From NCBI GenBank assembly GCA_036375715.1, contig DASVBS010000083.1, positions 1 to 64,000 on the forward strand: DNA of 64,000 bases. Direction: 5' to 3'. Below, in pieces: positions 18,285-27,290 of this stretch (positions are counted from its first letter, which is position 1; every line of letters begins with the position of its first letter). The position numbers and the translations under genes were made by a program. The notes under the pieces are model-generated. The model was not told the origin of the DNA and searched no databases. It saw nothing but the letters and a program-made list of their open reading frames with translations. Source of the DNA: Longimicrobiaceae bacterium. GTDB lineage: Bacteria > Gemmatimonadota > Gemmatimonadetes > Longimicrobiales > Longimicrobiaceae.

Positions 18285-18671
18285 TCAGGAGGAACCCAGA
18301 GGCCAGAACCAGCGACGGCGGCGCTGCGTCTGCCAATCGGTGAGGGCGGTTACGATCATCGTCACGCCGGTGAGAGCCAGGAAGAAGTTGCGCGCTCTGT
18401 GCTCACGAGCGAAGCCCATCACCCAGGGGAGGAGCGGCAGCGCGAACCCGAGGGCAACATCCGTGGCGCCGTGGACCCTCAGTGGGACCGCGCGCTTGAG
18501 GGCGGGTGGATAGTCCGTCAGGGCCGAGAGGGCGAGATAGCTCGCCGCTAGAGAGTAGGTAGCCAACGCCGCGCTCTTCGGGAAATCGAGCACCCGCGGC
18601 GCGGCAAGCGCAGCCGCCATGGTCGAGTAATCCAGCGCCCCGTGCACGGTCGGCGAGATGGGTCTGTTCAT
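18285..18671 (-). CDS. Small integral membrane protein
   Basis: A 128-residue protein with about four hydrophobic helices: around YSTMAAALAAP, AALATYSLAASYLALSAL, ATDVALGFALPLLPWVMGFA and NFFLALTGVTMIVTALTDW. A basic tail follows. I recognise no specific family, although proteins with this layout (SPW-type) are widespread. The ATG at 18671 is used; ten further codons are open upstream. Function is unknown. Confidence 0.7.
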   Translation of the reverse strand: MNRPISPTVHGALDYSTMAAALAAPRVLDFPKSAALATYSLAASYLALSALTDYPPALKRAVPLRVHGATDVALGFALPLLPWVMGFAREHRARNFFLALTGVTMIVTALTDWQTQRRRRWFWPLGSS

Positions 18672-18694
18672 GATCGCTCCAGGGTAGACGTTCG

Positions 18695-18718
18695 GCCTCA
18701 CGAATCTTTCCGTGAGGC
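18695..18718 (-). terminator. Hairpin between asmA-like and membrane protein genes
   Basis: GCCTCACG / CGTGAGGC, 8 base pairs with an 8-base loop. It lies about 100 bases past the AsmA stop and 24 bases before the next start, so it could end the AsmA transcript. Confidence 0.45.
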
Positions 18719-18815
18719 AGAACGCATGCCCTGAAGACCCCCTGGCTTCAGACCGGAAGAGTCCCGGATCGTACTTCCAGGAGACCCCACCCCCTTCCGA
18801 TGGGGCCTCGCCGGA

Positions 18816-21617
18816 TCAGCCCGGCGCCACCGTGTCGGAGGGCGCGGCCGAATCGGCGGGAGCCGCCTCGGGAGCATTCGTGCTGTCCTCCGCGGCGGCT
18901 GGCGCACGCGCCCGACCGAGACCCCCGAAAAGGCCGCGAATCTGGCCCTGCACCCGTTCCCGCACGGCGGCGCCGATCTGCTCGGGGGCGACGGGTACTG
19001 AATCTCCCAACACCCGTTCGGCGACCTCGGCGGCGGCGCGCTTCGCCGCACTCTGCGCTTCCTCCGTCGCCCGCTGGCGCGCCACCGCGAGGGCCTGGTC
19101 TCTCGCCGCGGTGAGATCCAGCGCAATGGCCGGCTCGGTTACGTTGCCCGTGATGCGCAAGCCGATAGGCACCCGTCCCTGCTGTCCGGCCAGGGCGGCC
19201 GCCGCGCTTCTCACTTGCTCGCTTGCCGCCGACGCTAGCTCCGGGGAGAGGTTGGCCACCAGGCCAAGGTCGAGCTTGCCCCCGAAGTCGAACGAGCCGG
19301 CCAGTTCCGTATTCACTCCCGGAGAAACCTGAACCGCCCGCTCGAGCGTGACCAGCGGCCCCGCAATGAGGTACTCTCCCGCCCACTCGCGGAAGGCGAG
19401 GGTGTCGAAGCTCTGCAATCCGAGCCTTTCGCCGACTCGCGCCAGCAGCGGCCAGTTGGTCAGGGCCCCCGAGGTGAGCGCCAGCTGCCCCGACGAGCGC
19501 ACCGTGGGCCGCACGGGCAGCATGTGCTCGTCGAGCTGCAGCGAAGCGTCACCATCCACCGTCAAGAGGCCAGACAGGTGCCCCTGGAACGGAGTAAACC
19601 GCGAAAAGAAGTCTCCGGCGCCGACGTTTTCCAGGTGATAAACCGCCACGAGGGTCGCGTCCTGTTCACCCCTCTCGAGGGCGAGCCCCAGCTCCACCGT
19701 TCCCCCCATGAAGCCGAAGCGGAGCCGCGGTGCGCTGATCGCCGAGGGGGAGCTCTCCAGGTTCGCCTCGAGGTTTTCGTAGACCAGGCCGTTGCGCACG
19801 AGCCGATCGGCGGTCACCGATCCCCGGGCGCGCAGACGGGGTAGCTCGGGTAGCGAGATTCCCAGCTCCTCGGCAACCTCGGCGGCGGATTTTCCGTTGA
19901 TCGAGCGATCCGCCAGCCGCGCGAAGAGCAGGGGAGTGTACTCGGACTCGGATGGACCGAGCAGCGCATCCAGGTCCAGCACGCCGGCACGGGCGTCGAA
20001 ATCCACCATTGCGATCGCGCTGGTGTCTCCCAGCGCCACCGGCAGCCACTCGCGAACCGTCGCCGCCAGGTTCACCCGGCTCTCGCCGAACGCGAGCGCC
20101 GCCTGTTCGATCCGCACTTCCTCGCCGGCAAATCGCACGGTGCCGCTGGAAACCTGGATCGGCTGCTGGATTGAGGGCAGCGCGGCACGCACACCGCCAA
20201 TCGAGATCGTCCCCTCGAGTGTCGACTGCGCCGGATCGGAGGGGCGGAGTCGACCGCGCAGGTCGAAGGGCAGGGCACCCGAGGCCTGGATCGGCTCCTC
20301 GCTCTCCGCCATTGCGAGCAGGTCCTCGACGGGAGCCGTGCCCCGCGCCGCGAAGTCGACCACGGGCGCGGCGAGATCGTTCACCCGCAGGGCCAGCGAG
20401 AACGGCTCACCGAAGAGGCTGCCCGTCACCCCCTCCGCCGCGACCGCCTCGTTCGAGAATTCCACCTGCCCACCGGTCCTCGCCAGCAGCGCCACTCCGT
20501 CGCGAGAGACGGAGACGTCACGCAACTCCACCACCCCCTCCACCCTCGGCAGGGTGTCCGGGGTGAGGGGGCCACTGACCCGCGCGGCGATGCTCGCCCG
20601 CCCGCCGTAACCGAACTCGACCGGCGAAGGCCGGGCGCCGGAGACGCTGTCCGTTTCCGTGCCCGCTTCCGCGGTCCGATTTGCAAGCAGTTGCGCGAGG
20701 AAGCCTTCCGGCAGCGAACGGGCGAGGTCCTCGAAGCTGAATTCCTCGGCGCCAAGCTCGAGCTCGGCGCGGCGAGCGAGGGAATCCGACACAGAGAGGA
20801 TACGCCCGCTGCCGCTCAGCACGAGGCGCTGCAGCTCGAGCCGCAGCTTGGCCAACTCAAGGCGATCCGCCTGCCGATCCAGCTCCGCATCGTGGTCGAT
20901 GGCGAAGCGCACCCCCCGCAGGGGCGCGGCGAGACGCCCGGGCAACTCCGCGTCGACGCTGTCACTGGACAGCGAGCCGCTGAGCCCGATGCGGGCCAGA
21001 GACCCCTCGGCCACGCGTCCCTCGAGGTGGAGGGTCTGCTCGAGACCGTGGATCGACACGTCCGTGCCGTCCCGCTGGTCCGTGTAGCGGAGCCGGCCGT
21101 CGTGGATCCGGAACTCGTCGATGGAGAACTCGATGTCCGTGGTGGACGGCGCCGATTCTTTCTCGTCCCCGCTACCAAAGGGCAGGTTGAGCGCACCGGT
21201 GGAGTCCACCACCAGGTGGATGTCGGGCCGCTCGATGGCGATCTCCCGCACGATCACGTTGCCGGAGAAGAGCGGAAGGATCCGGGGACGCAGAAGGATC
21301 CGATCGACCGCCGCGACCGGCGCGCCGTCAGGGCCTACGCGGGCGCTTTGCAGCGCTACGGCCGGGCTCGGCCAGAAGTCGAGATCGAGGTCCCCGATTG
21401 CGACGGGGACGCCGAGGGCCTTCTCTGCCCGCTCCGCCGCGACGCGAGCGATCAGCTCCCTGGGCAGCAGCAGTGCTGCGGCGCCGAGTAGAGTCAGCGG
21501 GACCAGCAGCACGACCGCAATGCCGATTGCCGTCCAGCGCAACCAGCGGCCTTTCAACGGGGAGGCGGAGGCGCTCTCTCCGCCCGCTTCGGAGGAAGGT
21601 TTCAATGGGTCGGTCAC
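18816..21617 (-). CDS. AsmA family outer-membrane-biogenesis protein
   Basis: A 933-residue protein with one N-terminal membrane helix (about residues 29-53, WTAIGIAVVLLVPLTLLGAAALLL) and a large periplasmic part. The AsmA start pattern is visible as KALGVPVAIGDLDLDFWPSPAVALQSARVGPDGAPVAAVDRILLRPRILPLFSGNVIVREIAIERPDIHL. A C-terminal AsmA-type domain contains QLALTSGALTNWPLLARVGERLGLQSFDTLAF. AsmA/YhdP proteins are thought to bridge the envelope for phospholipid transport. The last 100 residues are Ala-rich and disordered-looking. It is transcribed alone, towards a hairpin at 18695. Confidence 0.88.
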   Translation of the reverse strand: MTDPLKPSSEAGGESASASPLKGRWLRWTAIGIAVVLLVPLTLLGAAALLLPRELIARVAAERAEKALGVPVAIGDLDLDFWPSPAVALQSARVGPDGAPVAAVDRILLRPRILPLFSGNVIVREIAIERPDIHLVVDSTGALNLPFGSGDEKESAPSTTDIEFSIDEFRIHDGRLRYTDQRDGTDVSIHGLEQTLHLEGRVAEGSLARIGLSGSLSSDSVDAELPGRLAAPLRGVRFAIDHDAELDRQADRLELAKLRLELQRLVLSGSGRILSVSDSLARRAELELGAEEFSFEDLARSLPEGFLAQLLANRTAEAGTETDSVSGARPSPVEFGYGGRASIAARVSGPLTPDTLPRVEGVVELRDVSVSRDGVALLARTGGQVEFSNEAVAAEGVTGSLFGEPFSLALRVNDLAAPVVDFAARGTAPVEDLLAMAESEEPIQASGALPFDLRGRLRPSDPAQSTLEGTISIGGVRAALPSIQQPIQVSSGTVRFAGEEVRIEQAALAFGESRVNLAATVREWLPVALGDTSAIAMVDFDARAGVLDLDALLGPSESEYTPLLFARLADRSINGKSAAEVAEELGISLPELPRLRARGSVTADRLVRNGLVYENLEANLESSPSAISAPRLRFGFMGGTVELGLALERGEQDATLVAVYHLENVGAGDFFSRFTPFQGHLSGLLTVDGDASLQLDEHMLPVRPTVRSSGQLALTSGALTNWPLLARVGERLGLQSFDTLAFREWAGEYLIAGPLVTLERAVQVSPGVNTELAGSFDFGGKLDLGLVANLSPELASAASEQVRSAAAALAGQQGRVPIGLRITGNVTEPAIALDLTAARDQALAVARQRATEEAQSAAKRAAAEVAERVLGDSVPVAPEQIGAAVRERVQGQIRGLFGGLGRARAPAAAEDSTNAPEAAPADSAAPSDTVAPG

Positions 21618-21697
21618 GGTTCCTCTAGGTTCTGGGCGAGGACTAATACCGGGGTAGGCGCACCCCCGGTTCCTCCCTTACCCCCTAGAACGCGGAA

Positions 21698-21727
21698 GAG
21701 GTCGGCTTCCTGGCGGAAGCCGACCTC
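21698..21727 (-). terminator. csp terminator
   Basis: A perfect 13-base-pair stem (21698-21710 with 21715-21727) and a TGGC loop, 29 bases beyond the csp stop. On the minus strand it is followed by TTCCGCGTTC, a weak T-rich tail. Confidence 0.7.
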
Positions 21728-21756
21728 ATCTCACAACCGACTTGACCCGCGAAGGA

Positions 21757-21966
21757 TCAGCCGAGCCGGACGACGTTCTCGGCAGCGGGGCCCTTCTGGC
21801 CCTGAACCACGTCGAATTCGACCTGCTCGCCCTCGGTCAGCGTCTTGAAGCCGCTGCCCTGAATGGCGGTGTGATGGACGAAGCAGTCCTTCGAACCGTC
21901 CTCGGGCGTGATGAACCCGAAGCCCTTGCTGTCGTTGAACCACTTCACCGTTCCGGTGGTACGCAT
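21757..21966 (-). CDS. Cold shock protein (CspA family)
   Basis: A 69-residue OB-fold RNA chaperone. RNP1 is KGFGFIT and RNP2 is CFVHHTA; it begins [12 protein letters not shown] and ends with [12 protein letters not shown]. It melts RNA structure and supports translation in the cold or during growth. Length is typical, and AAGGAG lies just upstream of the ATG. The gene has a strong promoter about 190 bases upstream and therefore a long leader, as in cold-inducible csp mRNAs. Confidence 0.95.
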   Translation of the reverse strand: MRTTGTVKWFNDSKGFGFITPEDGSKDCFVHHTAIQGSGFKTLTEGEQVEFDVVQGQKGPAAENVVRLG

Positions 21967-22079
21967 CCCAACTCCTTAGTGTGTGACCGACTCTCGAGGT
22001 GCGGGTGCTCCGTACCACCGATCGCCTGTACTGTTCGCGGGCAGCGACGTCCCCCGCTCCTGGACGACGAGCGATCAAC

Positions 22080-22107
22080 AAAAAACCCGGGACGCGTGCG
22101 GCCCAGG
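22080..22107 (-). promoter_or_regulatory. Terminator-like hairpin with six Ts in the csp leader
   Basis: On the minus strand CCTGGG pairs with CCCGGG (one G-T wobble) around a 10-base loop, directly followed by TTTTTT at 22085-22080. It lies inside the predicted csp leader, about 46-73 bases after the predicted start site. It could be an attenuator or the 3' end of a short RNA. Confidence 0.5.
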
Positions 22108-22159
22108 TATCTTCAGCGCTAGGCTCTCGACCGAAGCCGAGGTTGTGCTCGTGGGTTCA

Positions 22160-22187
22160 AAGATAGCGACAACCTACGTGGTGTCAA
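22160..22187 (-). promoter_or_regulatory. Strong promoter of the cold shock gene
   Basis: A perfect TTGACA (22187-22182) and TATCTT (22165-22160) with a 16-base spacer, on the minus strand. It would give a 5' leader of about 187 bases before the csp ATG at 21966. Confidence 0.6.
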
Positions 22188-22300
22188 GTGCGCCATGCCC
22201 GGAAATCGCGTGATGACGGTAGGCGTATGGCGGGCCACCATCTTGCGTGAGAGGGACCGACCGGGACGGATGCTTCATCCCTCCAACGAGGAAGGTCCCT

Positions 22301-22732
22301 ATGCAGCACCACGCAGCCGAAGGAGACACGGTCCGGGTGCACTATACCGGCATGCTCCCGGACGGGACCATTCTGGAGACGTCGCACGGCGGAGAGCCCC
22401 TGGAATTCACGCTGGGGCGCGGGGAGGTGATCCCCGGCCTGGAGCACGCGGTGACCGGAATGGCTCCGGGGGAGCGCAAGTCCGTGTGGATCACCCCGGA
22501 CCAAGCCTACGGGCCGCACCAGGACGACCTGCTGTTGATGGTGGACCGCAGCCGCTTCCCGGACCACATCCAGCCCGCGCCGGGGCAACGCCTGCGGATG
22601 CGGCGCGAGGGGGTCCCGCCCGTGATGGTGACAGTCGTCGAGGTGGACGACGACGAGGTGATCCTGGACGCCAACCATCCGCTTGCCGGGCGAGACCTCA
22701 CCTTCGACGTGCAGCTGCTGGAGGTGATCTAG
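22301..22732 (+). CDS. FKBP-type peptidyl-prolyl cis-trans isomerase (SlyD-like)
   Basis: A 143-residue protein. FKBP core motifs are GDTVRVHYTGMLPDGTILETS, EPLEFTLGRGEVIPGLEHAVTGMAPGERKSVWITPDQAYG and the C-terminal LTFDVQLLEV. An insert-in-flap domain (about residues 70-115) replaces the short flap, which marks the SlyD/chaperone type. The His-rich metal tail of SlyD is absent. It assists folding around prolines in the cytoplasm. The ATG at 22301 has GAGGAAGG upstream; a frame open from 22247 is not needed. Its stop overlaps the convergent neighbour's stop. Confidence 0.92.
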   Translation: MQHHAAEGDTVRVHYTGMLPDGTILETSHGGEPLEFTLGRGEVIPGLEHAVTGMAPGERKSVWITPDQAYGPHQDDLLLMVDRSRFPDHIQPAPGQRLRMRREGVPPVMVTVVEVDDDEVILDANHPLAGRDLTFDVQLLEVI

Positions 22733-23586
22733 AGCGAGGCCAGGACCTGACGCATGTACGCGAAGGACTCCTTCATCCCCGGGAGCGGGTTCCGAGCATC
22801 GATCTCGTACTCGAGGTTCACCGAGTACGCGTAGTTCATCTCCACAAGCTGCCGGAAGATGTCGGGAATCGGGATCTTGCCGCGCCCCACGATCACCTGG
22901 CTGTCGCGGTCGGTGAGGTCGGCGAGATCCTTCATGTGCATGTCGAGCACGCGTGGGCCCGCATCGCGCAGCACCTGCACGACATCCGTCCCCGTGCGGA
23001 CGGTGTGTCCCACATCCACACACAGCCCCATCCGGGCGTCCATCCCCTCGATATGTCGTAGAGCGTCGTAGGGCGACGGATAGTGGCGATCCTCTGGACC
23101 GTGGTTGTGAATCGCCACCAGAATGTCGTATTCCCGCGCGAATCTCTCGATGCGCGGCAGGATGGCCGGATCTGCCGTGATGACGATCAGCGGCATTCCC
23201 GCGCCTCGAGCGTAATCGAAGTACTTCCGCACCTCCTCGTCGGTGTCCTCCTCGAAGGTGATGGTGCCCCCGCCGACAATCTGGAGTCCCGCCGCCTCGA
23301 ACTCCGCCCGACCGGCGGCGAGCTCTTCCAGGCTCAGATCGTACGGGAGATGGAAGGACTTGATGTTCACGTAGGGGGTGCCCAGCTCCTTGATCATCTT
23401 GATCGCTTCCGCGCGCGGAAACTCGCGCAGCGAGTAGCTCGCCACGCCCAGCTTCAATGCTTCCGCACGACGAGGTTCGAGCGCGGGGAGCGACCCCGGG
23501 TTCACGGCAAGACCGAGCGCGGCTCCCGCCGCACCGACAGCCGCCCGCTTGACGAAATCGCGACGCGAGGTTCCTTGCTGCGACAT
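22729..23586 (-). CDS. Tat-exported sugar phosphate isomerase/epimerase-like protein
   Basis: A 285-residue protein with a twin-arginine signal (TSRRDFVKRAAVGAAGAALG). The mature part is a xylose-isomerase-like TIM barrel: KLGVASYSLR, VNIKSFHLP, DILVAIHNHGPEDRHYPS, MGLCVDVGHT, LDMHMKDL and SVNLEYEID. It probably acts on a sugar in the periplasm with a bound metal. The ATG at 23586 has AGGAG upstream; the frame is open far beyond, to 24468, but that part is the shadow of the NfeD gene. Confidence 0.87.
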   Translation of the reverse strand: MSQQGTSRRDFVKRAAVGAAGAALGLAVNPGSLPALEPRRAEALKLGVASYSLREFPRAEAIKMIKELGTPYVNIKSFHLPYDLSLEELAAGRAEFEAAGLQIVGGGTITFEEDTDEEVRKYFDYARGAGMPLIVITADPAILPRIERFAREYDILVAIHNHGPEDRHYPSPYDALRHIEGMDARMGLCVDVGHTVRTGTDVVQVLRDAGPRVLDMHMKDLADLTDRDSQVIVGRGKIPIPDIFRQLVEMNYAYSVNLEYEIDARNPLPGMKESFAYMRQVLASL

Positions 23587-23638
23587 GCTCCGACTCCTGA
23601 GGATCTGGAGGGACAGCGGAGGGTTACCAGAAAGTAGC

Positions 23639-23668
23639 ATTCTACGCTCGCGGCTAGCACCTCGACAA
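23639..23668 (-). promoter_or_regulatory. Candidate promoter of the Tat-exported isomerase gene
   Basis: TTGTCG (23668-23663), 18-base spacer, TAGAAT (23644-23639) on the minus strand, about 45 bases before the ATG. It lies between divergent genes. Confidence 0.4.
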
Positions 23669-23742
23669 TGCGGGTCGAGAAGCTTGCGCTGTCCCGCTCC
23701 GGGCTCGAGCTTCCACGTGCAAGGGGCCATCCTGGTAACGAT

Positions 23743-25104
23743 ATGTCTCTCACGCGCTTCCTGTCCTTGAGCCTGCTTGGCGCCGCCGTCCTGGCAAGTG
23801 CCTCGCCGGTGTTCGATGGTGCCGCGGCCGTGATGGCGCAGCCGGCGCCTTCCACCGCCGAGAGGCAGGTCTATCGAATTCCGGTGACCGGCGTGGTGGA
23901 GATGGGCCTGGCGCCGTTTGTTGAGCGCTCGCTGGATGAGGCCGAGGAGGCCGGTGTGGCGGCCGCGATCCTGGATATCGACACCCCGGGAGGCCGGGTG
24001 GACGCGGCGGAACAGATCGCGGACGCGATCAGCGACGCCAGGATCCCGGTCTACGCCTACGTGAACCGTCGCGCCCTCTCCGCCGGGGCGCTGATCGCCC
24101 TGGCGACGGACGGCATCTTCATGCGGCCCGGATCTACGCTCGGCGCGGCCACGCCCGTCACCGGTGACGGTCAGAAGGCGAGCGAGAAGGTGGTCAGCGC
24201 GATGCGGTCCGAGTTTCGGGCGCTGGCGGAGGCGGCGGGGCTCGACCCGCGGGTGGCCGAGGCCATGGTCGACGAGGACGTGGAGATCCCCGGCGTGGTG
24301 GAAGCGGGCAAGCTGCTCACGCTCAGCACTGCCGAAGCGGTGGCGGTGGGCTACGCGCGCGAGGTAGCGGACTGGGATGCCCTTCTCGACGTCCTGCAGG
24401 TGCCGGGCGCGGCGGTGGTAGAGACCTCTCCCAACTGGGCGGAGCGTGTCGTGCGCTTCCTCACGCATCCGCTGGTATCCCCGTTCCTGCTTTCACTGGG
24501 CTTCCTCGGGATTCTCATCGAGATCAAGACTCCCGCCTTCGGCCTGGCGGGGCTGGTGGGACTCGGGTCGCTCGCGCTCTTCTTCGGTAGCCACCTGATC
24601 GTGGGGCTTGCCGGCTGGGAGGTGCTGATCCTCCTTGGCGCGGGCGCGATCCTCCTGCTTGTAGAAGCGCTGGTGCTGCCAGGCTTCGGCGTGGCGGGCA
24701 TCCTCGGGATTGTGGCTGTGTGCGGCGCCATCCTGCTCAGCCTGGTGGGGCAGATGCCAACCTTCACCGATCTCCTGGTGGCGCTCCAGGTGATGGGAAC
24801 CGCCGTGCTGATCGTCGGCTTCGTGGGCTGGCAGCTCGTGAAGCGCTTGCCGAATGATCGTCGAGCGCATCGCCTCTTCCACCAGGACTCGCTCCGGCGC
24901 GAGCTGGGCTACGTCTCCAGCGCGAGCCGCGAGGATCTGGTCGGGACCGAGGGCGTGGCGCTTACCGACCTGCGCCCCTCCGGCACCGCGCGTTTCGGAG
25001 AGGAGACTCTGGACGTGGTATCAAGCGGGACCTTTGTACGGGCGGGCACGCCTGTCCGCATCGTGCGGGCGGAAGGCTACCGCCACGTGGTGGAACCGCT
25101 CTGA
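23743..25104 (+). CDS. NfeD family membrane serine protease (ClpP-class)
   Basis: A 453-residue protein. A signal peptide (to about residue 40) precedes a ClpP/SppA-like domain: IDTPGGRVDAAEQI, then NRRALSAGALIALATD with the likely nucleophile Ser in Leu-Ser-Ala-Gly, and a Lys in DGQKASEK as possible general base. Four or five membrane helices follow, then a C-terminal OB-fold NfeD domain (LVGTEGVALTDLRPSGTARF...DVVSSGTFVRAGTPVRIV). Such NfeD1b proteins pair with stomatin/flotillin-like partners, and floA is directly downstream. The ATG at 23743 begins the signal peptide; the frame opens at 23668. Confidence 0.93.
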   Translation: MSLTRFLSLSLLGAAVLASASPVFDGAAAVMAQPAPSTAERQVYRIPVTGVVEMGLAPFVERSLDEAEEAGVAAAILDIDTPGGRVDAAEQIADAISDARIPVYAYVNRRALSAGALIALATDGIFMRPGSTLGAATPVTGDGQKASEKVVSAMRSEFRALAEAAGLDPRVAEAMVDEDVEIPGVVEAGKLLTLSTAEAVAVGYAREVADWDALLDVLQVPGAAVVETSPNWAERVVRFLTHPLVSPFLLSLGFLGILIEIKTPAFGLAGLVGLGSLALFFGSHLIVGLAGWEVLILLGAGAILLLVEALVLPGFGVAGILGIVAVCGAILLSLVGQMPTFTDLLVALQVMGTAVLIVGFVGWQLVKRLPNDRRAHRLFHQDSLRRELGYVSSASREDLVGTEGVALTDLRPSGTARFGEETLDVVSSGTFVRAGTPVRIVRAEGYRHVVEPL

Positions 25105-25188
25105 TCCTCCGACCGTCGCCGAGCGCCGCCGGCCGGATTTGCCTCCGGCCGCGCTCGGCCGTTCGATCCCGTTCCCAACTCGGAAACC

Positions 25189-26190
25189 ATGGACATGCAA
25201 GAGTTCGCCTTCGTCAGCACGCTGCTGGTCATCGGGCTGGCGGTACTCGTCGTCGTGATCATCGCCCGGTTCATCCCGATCGGCTTGTGGATCACGGCCT
25301 TCGCGTCAGGAGTCCGGCTCTCCTTCCTCAACCTCTTCGGGATGCGCTTTCGCCGGGTCGATCCGCGCCAGATCGTGCTGCCGCTGATCGCCGCGACGAA
25401 GGCGGGGCTCGAGCTGAACGTGAACGAGCTCGAAGGCCATTACCTCGCGGGTGGCAACGTCAGCCGCGTGGTCGCGGCGCTGATCTCCGCGGACAAGGCA
25501 AACATCGCGCTCTCCTTCCAGCAGGCCGCGGCCATCGACCTCGCGGGCCGAGACGTGAAGGAGGCGGTGGAGACGTCGGTCAACCCGAAGGTGATCAACA
25601 CGCCGCGGGTGGCGGCGATGGCGAAGGACGGGATCCAGCTGATCGCGCTGGCGCGCGTGACGGTGCGGGCGAACATCAATCGCCTGGTCGGCGGCGCGGG
25701 AGAGGAGACGATCCTTGCCCGGGTGGGCGAGGGGATCGTCTCTACCATCGGCTCGAGCGAGACGCACAAGGCGGTACTCGAAAATCCGGACGCCATCTCC
25801 AAGACGGTGCTCGCCAAGGGACTGGACGCCGGCACCGCCTTCGAGATCCTCTCCATCGACATCGCCGACGTTGATGTCGGAAAGAACATCGGCGCGGAGC
25901 TGCAGACCGACCAGGCAGAGGCCGACAAGCGCATCGCCCAGGCTCGGGCGGAGGAACGACGGGCCATGGCAGTCGCGCTCGAACAGGAGAACAGAGCGCG
26001 GGTCGAGGAAGCGCGGGCGAAGGTCGTGGAGGCGGAGGCGGAGGTCCCACGGGCGATTGCGGAGGCGTTCCGCAGCGGGAACCTGGGCATCATGGACTAC
26101 GCGCGCTACCGCAACCTGCTGAGCGATACCGCCATGCGAGAGGCCATCGCCAGGCCTGAGACAAGCAGCTCCGACGGATCGACGAGTTGA
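25189..26190 (+). CDS. floA: Flotillin-like protein FloA
   Basis: A 333-residue membrane protein. It starts with a hydrophobic hairpin (residues about 8-42), followed by a PHB/SPFH-type region and a C-terminal coiled coil rich in Ala/Glu ([36 protein letters not shown]). The family signature [38 protein letters not shown] is clear. It organises membrane microdomains in the cytoplasmic membrane. It lies 84 bases after nfeD and four bases before a small membrane gene, the standard nfeD-floA arrangement. Confidence 0.95.
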   Translation: MDMQEFAFVSTLLVIGLAVLVVVIIARFIPIGLWITAFASGVRLSFLNLFGMRFRRVDPRQIVLPLIAATKAGLELNVNELEGHYLAGGNVSRVVAALISADKANIALSFQQAAAIDLAGRDVKEAVETSVNPKVINTPRVAAMAKDGIQLIALARVTVRANINRLVGGAGEETILARVGEGIVSTIGSSETHKAVLENPDAISKTVLAKGLDAGTAFEILSIDIADVDVGKNIGAELQTDQAEADKRIAQARAEERRAMAVALEQENRARVEEARAKVVEAEAEVPRAIAEAFRSGNLGIMDYARYRNLLSDTAMREAIARPETSSSDGSTS

Positions 26191-26193
26191 GCC

Positions 26194-26784
26194 ATGGACA
26201 TCGTTGAGCTTCTCGTACTGCTGGCATTCATCCTGTTTCCGCTCCTGCAGTCGGTCCTGGAGAAGCTGGGTGGGGCCGGCCGACGCGGACTTCCACCGGA
26301 CGTAGATCTCCCGCCACAGGACCGAGCTGACACGGGAGGACCGCTTTCCACGCCCGACGCCGGGATGAGCAGCGACACCTCGGCCGGCCACGAGGCGGAA
26401 GAAGGTTGGTCGGCGGGATGGGGCAGATGGCCCTCCGATACGCTGGAGGATCTCTCCGCGGAGGAGGTTGTGACCGAGGAGGTGGCGGAAGAGATCGTCG
26501 CCCGCCAGCGCCGGCTGGGGGAGTCCGTTACGGTGACCGAGGCAGCCCGGGTGACGGTGCCGGTGGTGTCGCTCGAATCAGTGCAAGCGGAACCCGCGGA
26601 ACGCCTGGCAGGCGTGAAGCCGATTCAACGACTGCCACCGCCCACGATTCGTCGACGGCCGCTGCACCCCACCATCCGCGGCGTCGGCTCGCGCTCCGAG
26701 CTGCGGCGCGCAATCGTCCTGGCAGAGATCCTGGGCCCGCCGCGGGGACTCGAAGATATGGGGGTTCCGGGGTTGAGGCCCTGA
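26194..26784 (+). CDS. Hypothetical membrane-anchored protein of the nfeD-floA operon
   Basis: A 196-residue protein. The first 24 residues are hydrophobic (DIVELLVLLAFILFPLLQSVLEKLG), and the remainder is hydrophilic and probably cytoplasmic. The C-terminus (RSELRRAIVLAEILGPPRGLED) is a short pattern also seen at the ends of many Gemmatimonadota and other bacterial hypothetical proteins. No domain is recognised. Three bases separate it from floA, so it belongs to the same transcript and may be a FloA/NfeD partner. Confidence 0.75.
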   Translation: MDIVELLVLLAFILFPLLQSVLEKLGGAGRRGLPPDVDLPPQDRADTGGPLSTPDAGMSSDTSAGHEAEEGWSAGWGRWPSDTLEDLSAEEVVTEEVAEEIVARQRRLGESVTVTEAARVTVPVVSLESVQAEPAERLAGVKPIQRLPPPTIRRRPLHPTIRGVGSRSELRRAIVLAEILGPPRGLEDMGVPGLRP

Positions 26785-26828
26785 CGGCCCCAACGGCGGC
26801 TACCCCGAACATGCCTGGAAAACGAGAG

Positions 26829-26861
26829 GGCCCCGAAGCGACTCCGATTCGCTCCGGGGCC
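26829..26861. terminator. Terminator between the floA operon and the response regulator
   Basis: A 13-position stem with one mismatch (GGCCCCG.AGCGA with its complement) and a 7-base loop. It lies between convergent genes and can serve both. Confidence 0.65.
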
Positions 26862-26894
26862 TGTTCGTTCGCGGGCTGGCGGCCCGCTCCACCT

Positions 26895-27290
26895 TCAACT
26901 CATCACCACCGCGTCAGGGGAGGCCTCCAGAAAGCGCCGCACCTCCGCGACAACGCTGCGGGGCGACACCGGCTTGGCCAGGTACCCATCGAACCCTGCC
27001 TCTTCGGCTCGCTCCCGGTCTTCCGGCTGGGAGTAGGCAGTCAGCGCGACGATGGGGATACGCGCCGTGCTTTCCGACGACTTCAACTGGCGGGCGACCT
27101 CCAGACCGTCCACCACGGGGATGTCGATGTCGAGAAGAATCAGGTCCGGCTTTGTTTGCTGAGCCATGCGCACCCCGGTCTCGCCGTCGCTTGCCACAAG
27201 GACATTGAAACCGAAGTGCTCCAGGATCGTGCGGTAAATATTGCGATTGTCCTCATGATCCTCCACCAGGAGGATGGTTCCGTTGGTCAC
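26895..27290 (-). CDS. Single-domain response regulator (CheY-like)
   Basis: A 131-residue receiver with no output domain. It begins TNGTILLVEDHEDNRNIYRTIL with the acidic pocket Glu-Asp. The phospho-acceptor Asp is in LILLDIDIPVVDG, the Thr in IVALTAYS and the Lys in YLAKPVSP. The GTG at 27290 is preferred over the ATG at 27320 because AAAGGGGAG sits at ideal spacing before it. No kinase is adjacent, so the partner is unknown; the several orphan kinases in this window are candidates. Confidence 0.9.
   Translation of the reverse strand: MTNGTILLVEDHEDNRNIYRTILEHFGFNVLVASDGETGVRMAQQTKPDLILLDIDIPVVDGLEVARQLKSSESTARIPIVALTAYSQPEDRERAEEAGFDGYLAKPVSPRSVVAEVRRFLEASPDAVVMS

Noticed and set aside
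23587-24468. N-terminal extension of the Tat-exported isomerase
   Set aside because: The extension is the antisense shadow of NfeD; the twin-arginine signal and AGGAG site fix the start at 23586.
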